Source of the DNA: Streptomyces coelicoflavus
GTDB taxonomy: Bacteria > Actinomycetota > Actinomycetes > Streptomycetales > Streptomycetaceae
Length of the DNA stretch: 64,000 bases
Direction: 5' to 3'
NCBI RefSeq assembly: GCF_003112555.1
Contig: NZ_BEWB01000017.1
Location: 1 to 64,000, forward strand
The notes beneath the pieces are model-generated. The model was not told the origin of the DNA. It did not search any database and saw only the letters and a list, made by a program, of their open reading frames with translations. Shown piece after piece: positions 36,904 through 45,276 of this stretch; position 1 is the first letter of the stretch, and every line of letters starts with the position of its first letter. Made by a program: the position numbers and the translations under genes.

Positions 36904-37560
36904 TCAGCCGCCGGCCTTCCAGTCATCCGCTTCGTCGTCCGGGCTGATCCGGACGGTGCGGGCGAAGGCGTCGATGTCGTCGAGGGCTCGGAGGATCCGG
37001 CCGGCGTCGGGGTCGGCCAGGATGATCAGGACGTCGGCGGCTTCCGTACCCTTTTCGTAGCGCCAGGCGTAGCGGAGGCCGACATGCACCTCGTTGCTGT
37101 CTTCGTCCTGGTAGTAGCGCAGTACGCGCAGGCCGGTCCCCAGGTACGGGGAGTCGAAGTCCTCCACGACGGGCCGCTCGACGGTGTAGCTCGCATCGGC
37201 ATGGGTCAGCTCACGCAGCGCCGTTTCCCTGTTCTCGCCCTCCTCGATCTCCACCAGGTCGACGTACGCCGGGAGGGGAATCTCCCTCGGGTGCGGGAGA
37301 TGGAGGAAGACCTCGAAGCCCGGATAGGCCGCAGGGGCCCTGACGGCGAACATCAGGAGCATGCTGGTCAGCAGGTCGACCTCGCCGGGAGCCGGCTTCT
37401 CCGACGCGAAGTCCTCCCAGATCCCCTCGGCGAAGTAGCGGGCCCATGCCTCAGGTGTTCGTGCCTCCTCGACGCCCTCAAGTCCCGGTTCCGGCCACAT
37501 GAGCGGGATGCGGATCCAAGGGGACAGGTCCATGGCGTGCTTGACGTTGAGCCAGCTCAT
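36904..37560 (-). CDS. Conserved protein of the type VII-like cluster (WIRIPL family), distal member
   Basis: The 218-residue soluble protein begins with a DLSPWIRIPL motif that parallels LPPGWVRIPL in the next gene, and the two have similar length and layout, so they are probably distant paralogues. It is acidic and rich in beta-strand patterns (YTVERPVVEDF, LRVLRYYQD, ADVLIILADPD), resembling lipid- or partner-binding folds rather than enzymes. Its start overlaps the neighbour's stop by four bases. It is the last gene of a five-gene operon with a WXG100-like protein. A chaperone or immunity role is an inference. Confidence 0.7.
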   Translation of the reverse strand: MSWLNVKHAMDLSPWIRIPLMWPEPGLEGVEEARTPEAWARYFAEGIWEDFASEKPAPGEVDLLTSMLLMFAVRAPAAYPGFEVFLHLPHPREIPLPAYVDLVEIEEGENRETALRELTHADASYTVERPVVEDFDSPYLGTGLRVLRYYQDEDSNEVHVGLRYAWRYEKGTEAADVLIILADPDAGRILRALDDIDAFARTVRISPDDEADDWKAGG

Positions 37561-38216
37561 TCGTCACTCCATCTGAACGTGCCGACCACCGCGTCGAACA
37601 ACTCCACCAGGACGTCGGTGAATTCACTGTCGACATCACCGTCACCCGGCGTGGAGAAGTTGATGCTGATCCAGCGACCGGGATCGTCCGGCACAGGGAT
37701 CACATAGTCGATCCGCCGAGTCGGCAGGGCGCCCTGCTGCTTCTCTTCGTCAAGGGCACAGCGGTAGGCCCGGCGGAGTGCGGGTGCCCCTGCCACGTCG
37801 ACTGTTCCCGCCGTTCCGCCGGGGACGTCGTCATCGGCCAGCTGAGCGATCACTGCTTCGGGCGGAACCGTGTGGTCCCGGCGGATCGGCATCTCGGCGA
37901 CGATGAAAGAGGCCATGAGGAAGATTCCTCCGCGCGGGAGCACCGGAAGGTAGAGGTCGAGGCCTCCGTTTCTTCTGGCCGCACGGGCCTGCTTCTCCAA
38001 CTGGCGCCGCATGTCCAGCCGGAAGCGCATCGCGTCGTCCCGGGGAATTCCCTCCGGGACCCGCCCCATGTGAGAGAAGAGGACCTGCTCCAGCGCCTCC
38101 TTCGTGCCCTCGCGCAGGGGGATGCGGACCCAGCCGGGCGGCAGGACGAGCTCATAGCGGCCGGGAACGGCCGCTCCGACGGGCGGTGTGGACTGGTCCG
38201 GGCCGGCTGTACTCAC
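37557..38216 (-). CDS. Conserved protein of the type VII-like cluster (WVRIPL family)
   Basis: The 219-residue soluble protein has YELVLPPGWVRIPLREGTKE near the N terminus, a helical arginine-rich part (RFRLDMRRQLEKQARAARRN), then alternating strands (GLDLYLPVLPRGGIFLMASFIVAE) and a C-terminal strand VDYVIPVP-like unit ending in RWSDE. It overlaps both neighbouring genes by four bases, so synthesis is tightly coupled to the membrane protein and the second WIRIPL gene. From memory, proteins starting LPPGW-IPL recur beside WXG100 genes in streptomycetes. The function is unknown. Confidence 0.7.
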   Translation of the reverse strand: MSTAGPDQSTPPVGAAVPGRYELVLPPGWVRIPLREGTKEALEQVLFSHMGRVPEGIPRDDAMRFRLDMRRQLEKQARAARRNGGLDLYLPVLPRGGIFLMASFIVAEMPIRRDHTVPPEAVIAQLADDDVPGGTAGTVDVAGAPALRRAYRCALDEEKQQGALPTRRIDYVIPVPDDPGRWISINFSTPGDGDVDSEFTDVLVELFDAVVGTFRWSDE

Positions 38217-38602
38217 GCGCGAGCCTGCTTCTTGAGCTGCCAGTCGGCCACGAGGATCGTCAGGCAGGAGAGCAACGGAATCACGGCCAGCAGGCTGTAT
38301 CCGAGGGCTCCGATGACGTTCCAGACCAGGTAGAGCACGGCAACCAGCTTGATCGTCTGGGAGAAGTTGGCACCCAAGCGCGGGTTACGGATGAGTTCTC
38401 GGTACCTGAAAAACAGGACCAGCATCAGTACGGGTGCGATCATCATCGGCCATGCCACGTAGCCGTAGGTGAGCCAGGTCATTCCGCCGTACTCGCTGCC
38501 GATATCCTGGAAGGCGAAACAGAGAATCGGTGCCAGTGTGTATGCGGCAAGGAACTTCATGGCCCGTGATTCTTGTGGGCTGTTTGCTGGAATTGTTGCC
38601 AC
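38213..38602 (-). CDS. Four-helix membrane protein of the type VII-like cluster
   Basis: The 129-residue protein has four hydrophobic helices at about 17-33, 43-66, 86-101 and 104-121. Lysine and arginine residues mark the cytoplasmic loops (FFRYRELIRNPRLG, KKQARA). Its stop overlaps the start of the WVRIPL gene. ATG 38602 lies 57 bases after the putative secreted protein. The G+C content of its coding sequence is lower than that of the flanking genes. It could be an immunity protein against a membrane-active effector or a transport partner, and nothing in the sequence decides this. Confidence 0.7.
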   Translation of the reverse strand: MATIPANSPQESRAMKFLAAYTLAPILCFAFQDIGSEYGGMTWLTYGYVAWPMMIAPVLMLVLFFRYRELIRNPRLGANFSQTIKLVAVLYLVWNVIGALGYSLLAVIPLLSCLTILVADWQLKKQARA

Positions 38603-38659
38603 TGGCTTAACTCCCTGAAATTGCTCTCTGAACGTTGGTGAAATTGGGTCCAGCAGTGG

Positions 38660-39955
38660 TCACCAGCGGCTCCCGACTTCACGGGTCAGGACATCTTTGG
38701 CGTTGCCGTACTGTTCCCCGTAAGGTCCCTTTTCCCCAAGTTTGTCGCCCACGTCGACCAAGGTAGCAGCCGCATAGTTCAGCTTGAACTGCATTGCGGC
38801 CTTCTTCATCTCGTCGGCCGCCCTCACCACATTGGGGTCCGAACCGAACTCGGCGCGCATGGCCTTGGCGAACTTGCTCGCGCTCACGACCTCCCTGTCG
38901 CCGCCCAGCAGGCGGTCCAGTCGAGTCGTCCCGGGCCGTGTCTCCCTCGACCCGGCCCGGCGCAGCGCATTCTTCGCGCGCACGGCCTTCGCCCCGCGGG
39001 CCGAGTCCGTGCCGTAGCGCATGATGTTCCTGTCGAGCAGCTTGCGCAGATTCGCGTACCGCTGGAACCGCCCCGCCCTGCTCGCGGACTTGAGGGTTGC
39101 CGCTGCGGCCTTCACCCCCTTCATCGCGACGCTGCCGAATCCCAGCGTCGCCAGCGCGAAGGCGTCCATGGCGACGTCCGCCCAGTTCCCGTCGCCGGAC
39201 AGGGCAAGCATGGTGTGTCCCACGCCGACGAGCGCCGTGAGGCTGATGGTGGTCACCGTAATGAGGGTCGCCAGCCATCCGACGGGCGTGAAGAGGAGAG
39301 CGATGCCCCCGATGACGGTCGCCGCCCAGCTCAGGATCTCAACGACGCTCTTGATCGTGTCCGCGTGCTCGTGGACCCAATCCTTGAAGTTCTCCCATCG
39401 GCTGTCCTTGATGATGTCGGAGATGTCGCGGCCGATATTCTCCGCATGATGCCGGGCGCGGGAGTCGCGCTCGGAGACGACCTCGTTCAGCTGTTTCTGG
39501 TACGGCACCAGGTGGCTGCTGGGGTCGGATTCCTCCGGAGCCTCCTTGTCGCCGTCCCTCTTGGCCTCGGCTTCCGTCTTCCTCACCTCGGCAGCGTGTT
39601 CTTCGTCGGCCCGCTTCGCGGCCCGGAGGACGCCGTCGGCCCGCTCCTGGAAGTCCTCCAGCTCGTTGGCCCATTTGCCGAGGTCGCCGACCACGCGTTC
39701 GTAGCGGGCCGCCGTCTCGCGGAAGTGCTTCTCGAGGTCGCCGGAATCTTCCCGGATCTTGTCGGCGTACTTTCCCTGTAGCGCGTCGCCGTCGGAGGCC
39801 TTGCGCAGGATGGCGGCCTGGTCGCGCAGGGTCGAGGCGAGGTTCTTCATCCGGGTGACCTCGTCGCGGATGTCCGCCGGGTCGCCGGGGACCGGGTCCT
39901 TCTCGGTCAGCGGGTGCCAGTCGACCGGGCGGCGCCGTCCCTTGCCTGTACCCAT
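38660..39955 (-). CDS. Putative type VII-secreted effector-like protein
   Basis: The 431-residue protein has an N-terminal DWHPLTEKDPVPGDPADI motif followed by a long helical hairpin (about 30-130), the layout of T7SS-signal domains of actinobacterial polymorphic toxins. A hydrophobic double helix follows (about 207-257, with AATVIGGIALLF and LATLITVTTISLTALVGVGH). The basic helical C terminus (about 280-431) has no toxin motif that I recognise. It is encoded three bases after the WXG100-like partner. It could be a membrane-active effector, or a carrier whose toxic module is new or lost. Secretion is inferred, and no ESX ATPase gene is in the window. Confidence 0.75.
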   Translation of the reverse strand: MGTGKGRRRPVDWHPLTEKDPVPGDPADIRDEVTRMKNLASTLRDQAAILRKASDGDALQGKYADKIREDSGDLEKHFRETAARYERVVGDLGKWANELEDFQERADGVLRAAKRADEEHAAEVRKTEAEAKRDGDKEAPEESDPSSHLVPYQKQLNEVVSERDSRARHHAENIGRDISDIIKDSRWENFKDWVHEHADTIKSVVEILSWAATVIGGIALLFTPVGWLATLITVTTISLTALVGVGHTMLALSGDGNWADVAMDAFALATLGFGSVAMKGVKAAAATLKSASRAGRFQRYANLRKLLDRNIMRYGTDSARGAKAVRAKNALRRAGSRETRPGTTRLDRLLGGDREVVSASKFAKAMRAEFGSDPNVVRAADEMKKAAMQFKLNYAAATLVDVGDKLGEKGPYGEQYGNAKDVLTREVGSRW

Positions 39956-39958
39956 CGG

Positions 39959-40273
39959 TTATTTGCTCCCGCTTTTTGCGCGCTTTTTCTCGTTCGCGTT
40001 CTTGAGATCGAGGTCCAGCTTCTCGAATGTCCTGTGCGCGGTCTCGACCTGTTCACCCAAGGTCTTGACTTTCTCCAGGAGTTCGCGCCGATAGTTGTCC
40101 CAGTTGTTGACGAAATCGTCCATCTTGCCGGCGATGGTGTCGTGCCCCCAGATGTCATGGATGTCGGCGCGATGTTCTTCGATTCCGTCGAGGGCCTTCT
40201 TGATGCTGTTCAGATTCTTCTTCGAAGATTCCAGAAGCATGTAGTCGGCTACCAGGCGGTCGTGCTGCCCCAC
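39959..40273 (-). CDS. WXG100-like small helical protein
   Basis: The 104-residue protein is a predicted helical hairpin: helix 1 (LVADYMLLESSKKNLNSIKK), a turn with DIWGHDTI in the place of the WXG motif, and helix 2 (MDDFVNNWDNYRRELLEKVK). This is the Esx/WXG100 plan used by type VII secretion substrates and chaperones. GTG 40273 has GGAGGT six bases upstream, while GTG 40279 is directly adjacent to it and so less likely. It is the first gene of the cluster and probably dimerises with the T7SS-signal protein that follows. Confidence 0.8.
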   Translation of the reverse strand: MGQHDRLVADYMLLESSKKNLNSIKKALDGIEEHRADIHDIWGHDTIAGKMDDFVNNWDNYRRELLEKVKTLGEQVETAHRTFEKLDLDLKNANEKKRAKSGSK

Positions 40274-40279
40274 AGGCAC

Positions 40280-40657
40280 CTCCGTTTGATCAGGGGGTCG
40301 ACGGACGAGTTGCCTTGGACCGGTCGCCGCCGCGGGCGGACGGTGCCGGGGCCGCGACTGCGGTCGGTGCGGCGGCTGCCGGCGGTGCGGGGTGGCGATT
40401 CACGGGTGTCTCCCGGAGGGGCGAGGCGCTTTTAGCGTGCCAACGCTAGCGATGGGCCTGGAGTGACGGCAGTGAGGTTTACGTCGAGCCCTATTCGTCA
40501 ACCGCGCGAAGCGGACGGAACCCAAAGGGGGTAGCGCGTTCCGGGAGGGGCATGGGCCCGACGTCCGTCCTTCCGTACCGGGCATCCTGGCCGTGTGCTT
40601 TATGCGCGGCAGATTCGCGGTCGGCCCAACGGCTGTGAGCCGCTGCACTCGACCGGC
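40280..40657. promoter_or_regulatory. Gene-free region with inverted repeat TAGCGT-GCCA-ACGCTA
   Basis: No coding frame is convincing in these 378 bases. The perfect inverted repeat at 40433-40448 lies about 160 bases upstream of the WXG100-like start and is a candidate operator for the cluster. The segment 40441-40500 is less G+C rich than its surroundings, as promoters usually are here. Confidence 0.4.
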
Positions 40658-41113
40658 TCACCCCAGCCGCTTCACCAGCGTGTACTCCGTGATCCCCGGC
40701 GGGTAGTCGGGGATCACGCACACCACGTCGTAGCCGCGCCCCGTGTAGAAGTCCGGTGCCTGGAAGTCCCAGGTCTCCACGCGGGCGGCGGCGCAGCCGC
40801 GTTCGGTGCGGGCGGTGCGTTCCGCCTCGTCGAGAAGGGCCGAGCCCAGGCCCGCGCCCCTGTGCCGGCCGTCCACCCACAGGTAGGTCACGTGGAGCCA
40901 GGCCGCCCAGGTGTGACCGACCAGGCCGCCCGCCAGAGCGCCGGTGTCGTCCAGCACCCACACGTGCAGCGGGAATTCGCGTTCGTGAGGGGTTCCGCGC
41001 AGGGAGCGCAGGACGGAGGAGGCCGCTGTGTTCGTCTCCCGCAGGCGGGTGCGCAGCAGATTGCGCCGTTCCTTGTCGACTTCTGTCACAAGACGAAACA
41101 TGCGGCTCACCAT
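40658..41113 (-). CDS. GNAT-family N-acetyltransferase
   Basis: The 151-residue acetyl-CoA-dependent enzyme has the GNAT core: LAGGLVGHTWAAWLHVTYLWV (beta 3-4), RGAGLGSALLDEAE (acetyl-CoA pyrophosphate loop, motif A R-x-x-G-x-G), VETWDFQAPDFYTGRGYDVV (motif B) and IPDYPPGITEYTLVKRL at the end. The substrate is unknown. ATG 41113 is used; ATG 41101 is an alternative. Neither has a strong ribosome site. It diverges from the response regulator. Confidence 0.9.
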   Translation of the reverse strand: MVSRMFRLVTEVDKERRNLLRTRLRETNTAASSVLRSLRGTPHEREFPLHVWVLDDTGALAGGLVGHTWAAWLHVTYLWVDGRHRGAGLGSALLDEAERTARTERGCAAARVETWDFQAPDFYTGRGYDVVCVIPDYPPGITEYTLVKRLG

Positions 41114-41424
41114 AAACGCGCCGGGGAGTCAGTTCTGCAAATAGCCTTCCGCTCCCGGCGCCCGCCCGTACTCTGATGAGCAGCACCGGTGGGGGCCGGT
41201 GCCGTTCAGGGGGCGAGACAGCCGGGTACGACGCCCGGGGCGGGGGTAGCGGTTACTGCACGGCGGCGGCCGTGCGGCTGCGGCGACCCGTCCCGGAGTA
41301 CCGAGCACAACAGCACAGCTGGATGCGGGGCCCTGGGCGTCGTACCCGTGCCGGTGCCGTCATCCGAGGACGGACAGACGATGGGTATCCCCTGCTCCGT
41401 GCGGAGCTCGGGGGAGGGGGTTTC

Positions 41425-42204
41425 GTGGTTCGTATCCGAGTCCTGGTCGTCGACGACCATCGCATCTTCGCCGAGTCGCTCGCCGCCGCACTGGCCGCCG
41501 AGCCGGACGTCGACGTCTCCGCGGCCGGCAGTGGTCCGGCCGCACTGCGCTGCCTGGAACGGGCCGCGTCCGAGGGGCGGCGGTTCGACGTGCTGCTCGT
41601 CGACGCCGATCTGGGCGGCCACGTGCCCGGCACCCGGCCCGCCGTGCCCGTGCGGGACGGCAACGAGGACGGGCTGGTCGACGGGATCTCGTTGGTCGCC
41701 GGGGTGCGGTCGGGGCAGCCGGGCGTACGGATCGTCGTCCTCGCCGAGAAGGACGATCCCCGGCGGGCCGCCCTCGCGCTGGGGGCCGGAGCCTCGGGGT
41801 GGGTGGCGAAGGACTGTTCGCTGTCGCGGCTGCTCAGTGTGATCCGGGGTGTGCTGCGGGACGAGACGCATCTGCCGCCCGCGCTGCTCACGGGCGTCCT
41901 GCGCGAGCTGACCGCCGCCCGCAAGCACCGCACCGAGAGCGAGATGCTGGTGGAGTCGCTGACCCCGCGCGAGCGCGAGGTGCTGCGCTGCATGGTCGCC
42001 GGGCTGGGGCGCAAGGCGGTCGCGGAGCGGCTGTATCTGTCCCCGCACACGGTGCGCACCCACATGCAGAACGTGTTGGGCAAGCTGGGCGTCCACTCCA
42101 CCCTGGCCGCGGTCGCGCTGGCCCGCAGGGCCGGGGTGGGGCCGGCCGATCTGGACCGGCCCTCAGCCGGGGATGTTGTCGAACGGGGCGGTCAGCTGGC
42201 GTAG
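41425..42204 (+). CDS. NarL/FixJ-type response regulator (LuxR HTH)
   Basis: The 259-residue regulator has an intact receiver (VVRIRVLVVDDHRIFAES, phospho-acceptor Asp in FDVLLVDADLGG, lysine in SGWVAKD) with a 25-residue insertion after the aspartate strand (GGHVPGTRPAVPVRDGNEDG). A LuxR helix-turn-helix follows (LTPREREVLRCMVAGLGRKAVAERLYLSPHTVRTHMQNVLGKLGVHS). GTG 41425 lies four bases after a GGGGAGGGGG ribosome site, and frames extending to 41176 are rejected. No kinase gene is adjacent, so it is an orphan. It shares 42 bases of 3' end with the convergent MarR gene. Confidence 0.9.
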   Translation: MVRIRVLVVDDHRIFAESLAAALAAEPDVDVSAAGSGPAALRCLERAASEGRRFDVLLVDADLGGHVPGTRPAVPVRDGNEDGLVDGISLVAGVRSGQPGVRIVVLAEKDDPRRAALALGAGASGWVAKDCSLSRLLSVIRGVLRDETHLPPALLTGVLRELTAARKHRTESEMLVESLTPREREVLRCMVAGLGRKAVAERLYLSPHTVRTHMQNVLGKLGVHSTLAAVALARRAGVGPADLDRPSAGDVVERGGQLA

Positions 42205-42660
42205 CAGGGCCGCCAGTTCGCTGCGCTGGGCGCGGGACAGCTCGCCCAGGATCGCCCGCTCCTGGGCCAGCAGGCCCGCCAGTGACTGGTCGGCGCGGTC
42301 CCGTCCCTCGTCCGTGAGGCGGACCAGGACCCCGCGCCGGTCGCTGGGGTCGGGCAGGCGCTCCACCAGGCCCTTCTTCGCGAGGCGGTCGATGCGGTTG
42401 GTCATCGTGCCGGAGGTGACCAGGGTCTGGGTGAGGAGCTGGCCCGGGGAGAGCTGGTACGGGGTGCCCGCGCGGCGCAGCGCGGTGAGCACGTCGAACT
42501 CCCACGGCTCCAGTTGGTGTTCGGAGAACGCCAGCCGCCGTGCGCGGTCCAGGTGCCGGGCCAGCCTGCTGACGCGGCTCAGCACCTCGAGCGGTTCCAC
42601 GTCGAGGTCCGGGCGCTCCCGGCGCCACGCTGCGACCAGCCGATCGACCTCGTCCTCCAT
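42163..42660 (-). CDS. MarR-family winged-helix regulator
   Basis: The 165-residue dimeric repressor type has a helical N terminus (EDEVDRLVAAWRRERPDL), recognition core LSPGQLLTQTLVTSGTMTNRIDRLAKKGLVERLPDPSDRRGVLVRLTDEG and a C-terminal dimerisation helix. ATG 42660 lacks a ribosome site, and TACACT at 42668-42673 as a -10 box would make the message leaderless. It diverges from tam with a MarR-like inverted repeat in between, so it probably controls both itself and tam. The effector is unknown. Confidence 0.9.
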   Translation of the reverse strand: MEDEVDRLVAAWRRERPDLDVEPLEVLSRVSRLARHLDRARRLAFSEHQLEPWEFDVLTALRRAGTPYQLSPGQLLTQTLVTSGTMTNRIDRLAKKGLVERLPDPSDRRGVLVRLTDEGRDRADQSLAGLLAQERAILGELSRAQRSELAALLRQLTAPFDNIPG

Positions 42661-42695
42661 GACGATCAGTGTAGTGGTTGTGTCGACGTGAAGTC

Positions 42696-42730
42696 TCTTG
42701 ATGTCAACTGTCTTGGCATCGAGATACAAT
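42696..42730. promoter_or_regulatory. MarR-type operator and tam promoter
   Basis: TCTTGATGTCAA (42696-42707) and TTGGCATCGAGA (42713-42724) form an inverted repeat matching at 10 of 12 positions, similar to TCTTGA-type operators of actinobacterial MarR proteins. TACAAT (42725-42730) directly follows as a -10 box for tam, with TGTCAA (42702-42707) at the 17-base -35 position, so a bound MarR dimer would block it. Confidence 0.6.
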
Positions 42731-42779
42731 GGTGGTGACGCTGGGTACCCGTCCCGCACGGACACCCTCTGGAGGCTCC

Positions 42780-43610
42780 ATGCCCGCCACCGCCCCCACC
42801 TGGGACCCCGCCCAGTACCTGCGCCACGCCGGCCACCGCGCCCGCCCCTTCACCGACCTCCTCGCCCGGATACCCGACCTCCCCGCCGACCCGCCCCGCA
42901 TCGCCGACCTCGGCTGCGGCCCCGGCAACGCCACCGTCCTCCTCGCCGACCGCTGGCCCACCGCCCGCATCACCGGCTACGACAACTCACCCCGCATGCT
43001 CGAACGCGCCCGCGAGTACGCCGGCCCCACCCCCGGCGGCGGCCACCTCGACTTCGCTCCCGCCGACGCCCGCACCTGGACCCCCGACGAGCCCTGCGAC
43101 CTCCTCGTCAGCAACGCCACCCTCCAGTGGGTCCCCGGCCACGCCGACCGCTTCGGCGACTGGATCGACCGCCTCGCCCCCGGCGGCACCCTCGCCCTCC
43201 AGGTGCCCGGCAACTTCGACGCCCCCAGCCACCGCCTGATGCGCGAACTCGCCGGCTCCCGGCGCTGGCGGGACCGGCTCACCGGCGTCCTGCGCCACGA
43301 CGACGCCGTCCTCACCCCCGAGGCCTACCTCGCCCGCCTCACCGCCACCGGCTGCACCGCCGACGTGTGGGAGACCACGTACGTCCACCTGCTGCCCGGC
43401 GACGACGCCGTCCTCGACTGGGTCAAGGGGACGGGACTGCGGCCCGTACTGGACGCCCTCGCCGACGACCCGGCGGCCCGCGACGCGTTCGTCGACGAAT
43501 ACCGGGCCGTCCTGCGCGCCGCCTACCCCGCCCAGGCGCACGGCACCCCGTTCCCCTTCCGCCGCGTCTTCGCCGTCGCACGGAAGGAACCCGGGGGAGA
43601 CAGGCGATGA
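42780..43610 (+). CDS. tam: Trans-aconitate 2-methyltransferase
   Basis: The 276-residue SAM-dependent enzyme methylates trans-aconitate, an inhibitor of aconitase, to a harmless ester. The N-terminal WDPAQYLRHAGHRARPFTDL, SAM loop LGCGPGNATVLLADRWP, SNATLQWVPGHADRF and LALQVPGNFDAPSHRLMREL follow the Tam pattern closely. ATG 42780 has GGAGG four bases upstream. Its stop overlaps the next gene in ATGA. Divergent MarR control is likely. Confidence 0.9.
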   Translation: MPATAPTWDPAQYLRHAGHRARPFTDLLARIPDLPADPPRIADLGCGPGNATVLLADRWPTARITGYDNSPRMLERAREYAGPTPGGGHLDFAPADARTWTPDEPCDLLVSNATLQWVPGHADRFGDWIDRLAPGGTLALQVPGNFDAPSHRLMRELAGSRRWRDRLTGVLRHDDAVLTPEAYLARLTATGCTADVWETTYVHLLPGDDAVLDWVKGTGLRPVLDALADDPAARDAFVDEYRAVLRAAYPAQAHGTPFPFRRVFAVARKEPGGDRR

Positions 43611-43984
43611 TCACCGGCCTCGACCACGTGCAGCTCGCCGCACCACCCGGCGCCGAGGGGCGGCTGCGCGCCTTCTACGCCGGGGTCCTCGGTATGACCG
43701 AGACTCCCAAGCCGCCCGCGCTCGCCGCCCGCGGCGGCTGCTGGTTCGAGGCGGGCACCATCCGGCTCCACCTCGGAGTCGAGACGACCGGCTTCCGCCC
43801 CGCCCGCAAGGCCCACCCCGGGCTGCGGGTCACCGGGATCGACGCGTACGCCACCCGCCTGGAGGCCCACGGCACGCCCGTCACCTGGGACGACGACCTG
43901 CCCGGCCACCGTCGCTTCCACTGCGCCGATCCGGTCGGCAACCGCCTGGAGTTCCTGGAGCCGGACGGCCACGCCCGGCCGTGA
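43607..43984 (+). CDS. VOC/glyoxalase-fold protein
   Basis: The 125-residue single-unit VOC protein begins ITGLDHVQLAAPPGAEGRLRAFYAGVLGM and ends with HCADPVGNRLEFLEPDG, the metal-ligand ends of the two beta-alpha-beta modules (His7 near the start and Glu near the C terminus). It probably binds a divalent metal and acts on a small carbonyl or thiol compound, or serves as a resistance binding protein. It is coupled by a four-base overlap to tam and so probably shares its regulation. Confidence 0.88.
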   Translation: MITGLDHVQLAAPPGAEGRLRAFYAGVLGMTETPKPPALAARGGCWFEAGTIRLHLGVETTGFRPARKAHPGLRVTGIDAYATRLEAHGTPVTWDDDLPGHRRFHCADPVGNRLEFLEPDGHARP

Positions 43985-44023
43985 GCCCCGCCCGGCCCCG
44001 GCCCCTCCGACCCCCGCCCCGGC

Positions 44024-45199
44024 TCACACCACGCCGTCCGCGACGAGTGCGTCGACGGCCTCCTCCGACAGTCCGAGACCGCCGAGGACGGCGCGGGTGT
44101 GCTCGCCCAGCGCCGGGACCGCCTCCATGCGGGGTGCCTCGCCGGTCGGGCCGGGCGGCGCCGTCGCCGGGACGGGGCCGGCCGGTGTGGGCACCTCGTG
44201 CAGGCGTCCGCGCGCGGCCAGCTGAGGGTGGTCCCACACCTCGGCGAGCGTGTTCACGCGGGCGTTGGCCACCGGCACCGCGTCCAGCAACTCGATCGCC
44301 TCGGCCGCGGTCAGCTCCGCGAACCGCGCCGCGATCAGCTCGCCCAGCGTGTTCCTGTGGGTGTCGCGGTCCGCGTTGGTGGCGTAGTCCGGGTGATCGG
44401 CCAGCTCCGGACGGCCCAGGAAGCGCGCGCAGAAGCCGTGCCACTCGCGCTCGTTCTGCACCGCCGTCATCACGACCTTCCCGTCGCCCGCCGTGAACGG
44501 GCCGTACGGGTAGATCGTCGCGTGCGCCGCCCCAGCCCGCGGCGGCGGCTCGGCCCCTCCGAAGGAGTAGTACAGCGGGAAGCCCAGCCACTCCACGGTG
44601 GCCTCCAGCATCGACACGTCCAGGTGCGTGCCCCGTCCCGTCCGGCCGCGTTCGAGCAGGGCGCCGAGGACCGAGCTGTACGCGTACATCCCGGCGGCGA
44701 TGTCCGACACCGGGATGCCCGCCTTCGCCATGCCGTCCGGCGTACCCGTGACCGACAGCAGCCCCGCCTCGGACTGCACCAGCAGGTCGTACGCCTTGCG
44801 GTCCGCGTAGGGACCAGGTGCGCCGTAGCCGGAGATGTCGCACACGATCAGCGCCGGATGCGCCGCCCGCAGCTCCTCGGCGCCCAGCCCGGCCCGGGCC
44901 GCGGCGCCCGGCGCCAGGTTCTGCAGGAAGACGTCGGCGTCCGCGATCAGCCGGCGCAGCAGCTCCAGGCCCCGCGGGTCCTTGAAGTCCAGGGTGAGGG
45001 ACTCCTTGTTGCGGTTGGCCCAGACGAAGTGCGAGCTCAGACCCCGCACCCGGGTGTCGTACGCCCGGGCGAAGTCCCCCGTCCCCGGGCGCTCCACCTT
45101 GATCACCCGCGCGCCGAGGTCGGCGAGCTGACGGCTGGCGTAGGGAGCGGCGATCGCCTGCTCCAGCGAGACGACGGTGACTCCGCGCAGCGGTTGCAT
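44024..45199 (-). CDS. CaiB/BaiF-type (class III) CoA transferase
   Basis: The 391-residue enzyme moves CoA between carboxylic acids. Typical parts are LRGVTVVSLEQAIAAPYASR, LADLGARVIKVERPGTGD, the NKESLTLDFKDPRG strand, catalytic aspartate in YADRKAYDLLVQSEAG and HLDVSMLEATVEWLGFPLYY. ATG 45199 is the only sensible start. The gene is convergent with the VOC gene. The substrate is not predictable, and isolated members in Streptomyces are often annotated as formyl- or acetyl-CoA transferases. Confidence 0.92.
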   Translation of the reverse strand: MQPLRGVTVVSLEQAIAAPYASRQLADLGARVIKVERPGTGDFARAYDTRVRGLSSHFVWANRNKESLTLDFKDPRGLELLRRLIADADVFLQNLAPGAAARAGLGAEELRAAHPALIVCDISGYGAPGPYADRKAYDLLVQSEAGLLSVTGTPDGMAKAGIPVSDIAAGMYAYSSVLGALLERGRTGRGTHLDVSMLEATVEWLGFPLYYSFGGAEPPPRAGAAHATIYPYGPFTAGDGKVVMTAVQNEREWHGFCARFLGRPELADHPDYATNADRDTHRNTLGELIAARFAELTAAEAIELLDAVPVANARVNTLAEVWDHPQLAARGRLHEVPTPAGPVPATAPPGPTGEAPRMEAVPALGEHTRAVLGGLGLSEEAVDALVADGVV

Positions 45200-45203
45200 G
45201 CCC

Positions 45204-45276
45204 TCAGCTCTCAGCTCTCAGCTCTCGGCCTTCAGCTCTCGGCCCTCAGCAGCTCTCGGCCCTCGGCTCTCGGCCT
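45204..45276. repeat. Degenerate CAGCTCTC direct-repeat tract
   Basis: CAGCTCTC or GGCTCTCGG-like units recur about eight times between the CoA-transferase start and the TetR stop (CTCAGCTCTCAGCTCTC, then CTTCAGCTCTCGGCC). The tract replaces a normal promoter region and looks like a slippage-born minisatellite. It probably varies among strains and might affect transcription of the CoA-transferase gene. Confidence 0.75.

Noticed and set aside
40491..41186. Alternative 231-residue frame across the GNAT gene
   Set aside because: Out of frame with the clear acetyl-CoA-binding motif of the 40658-41113 gene.
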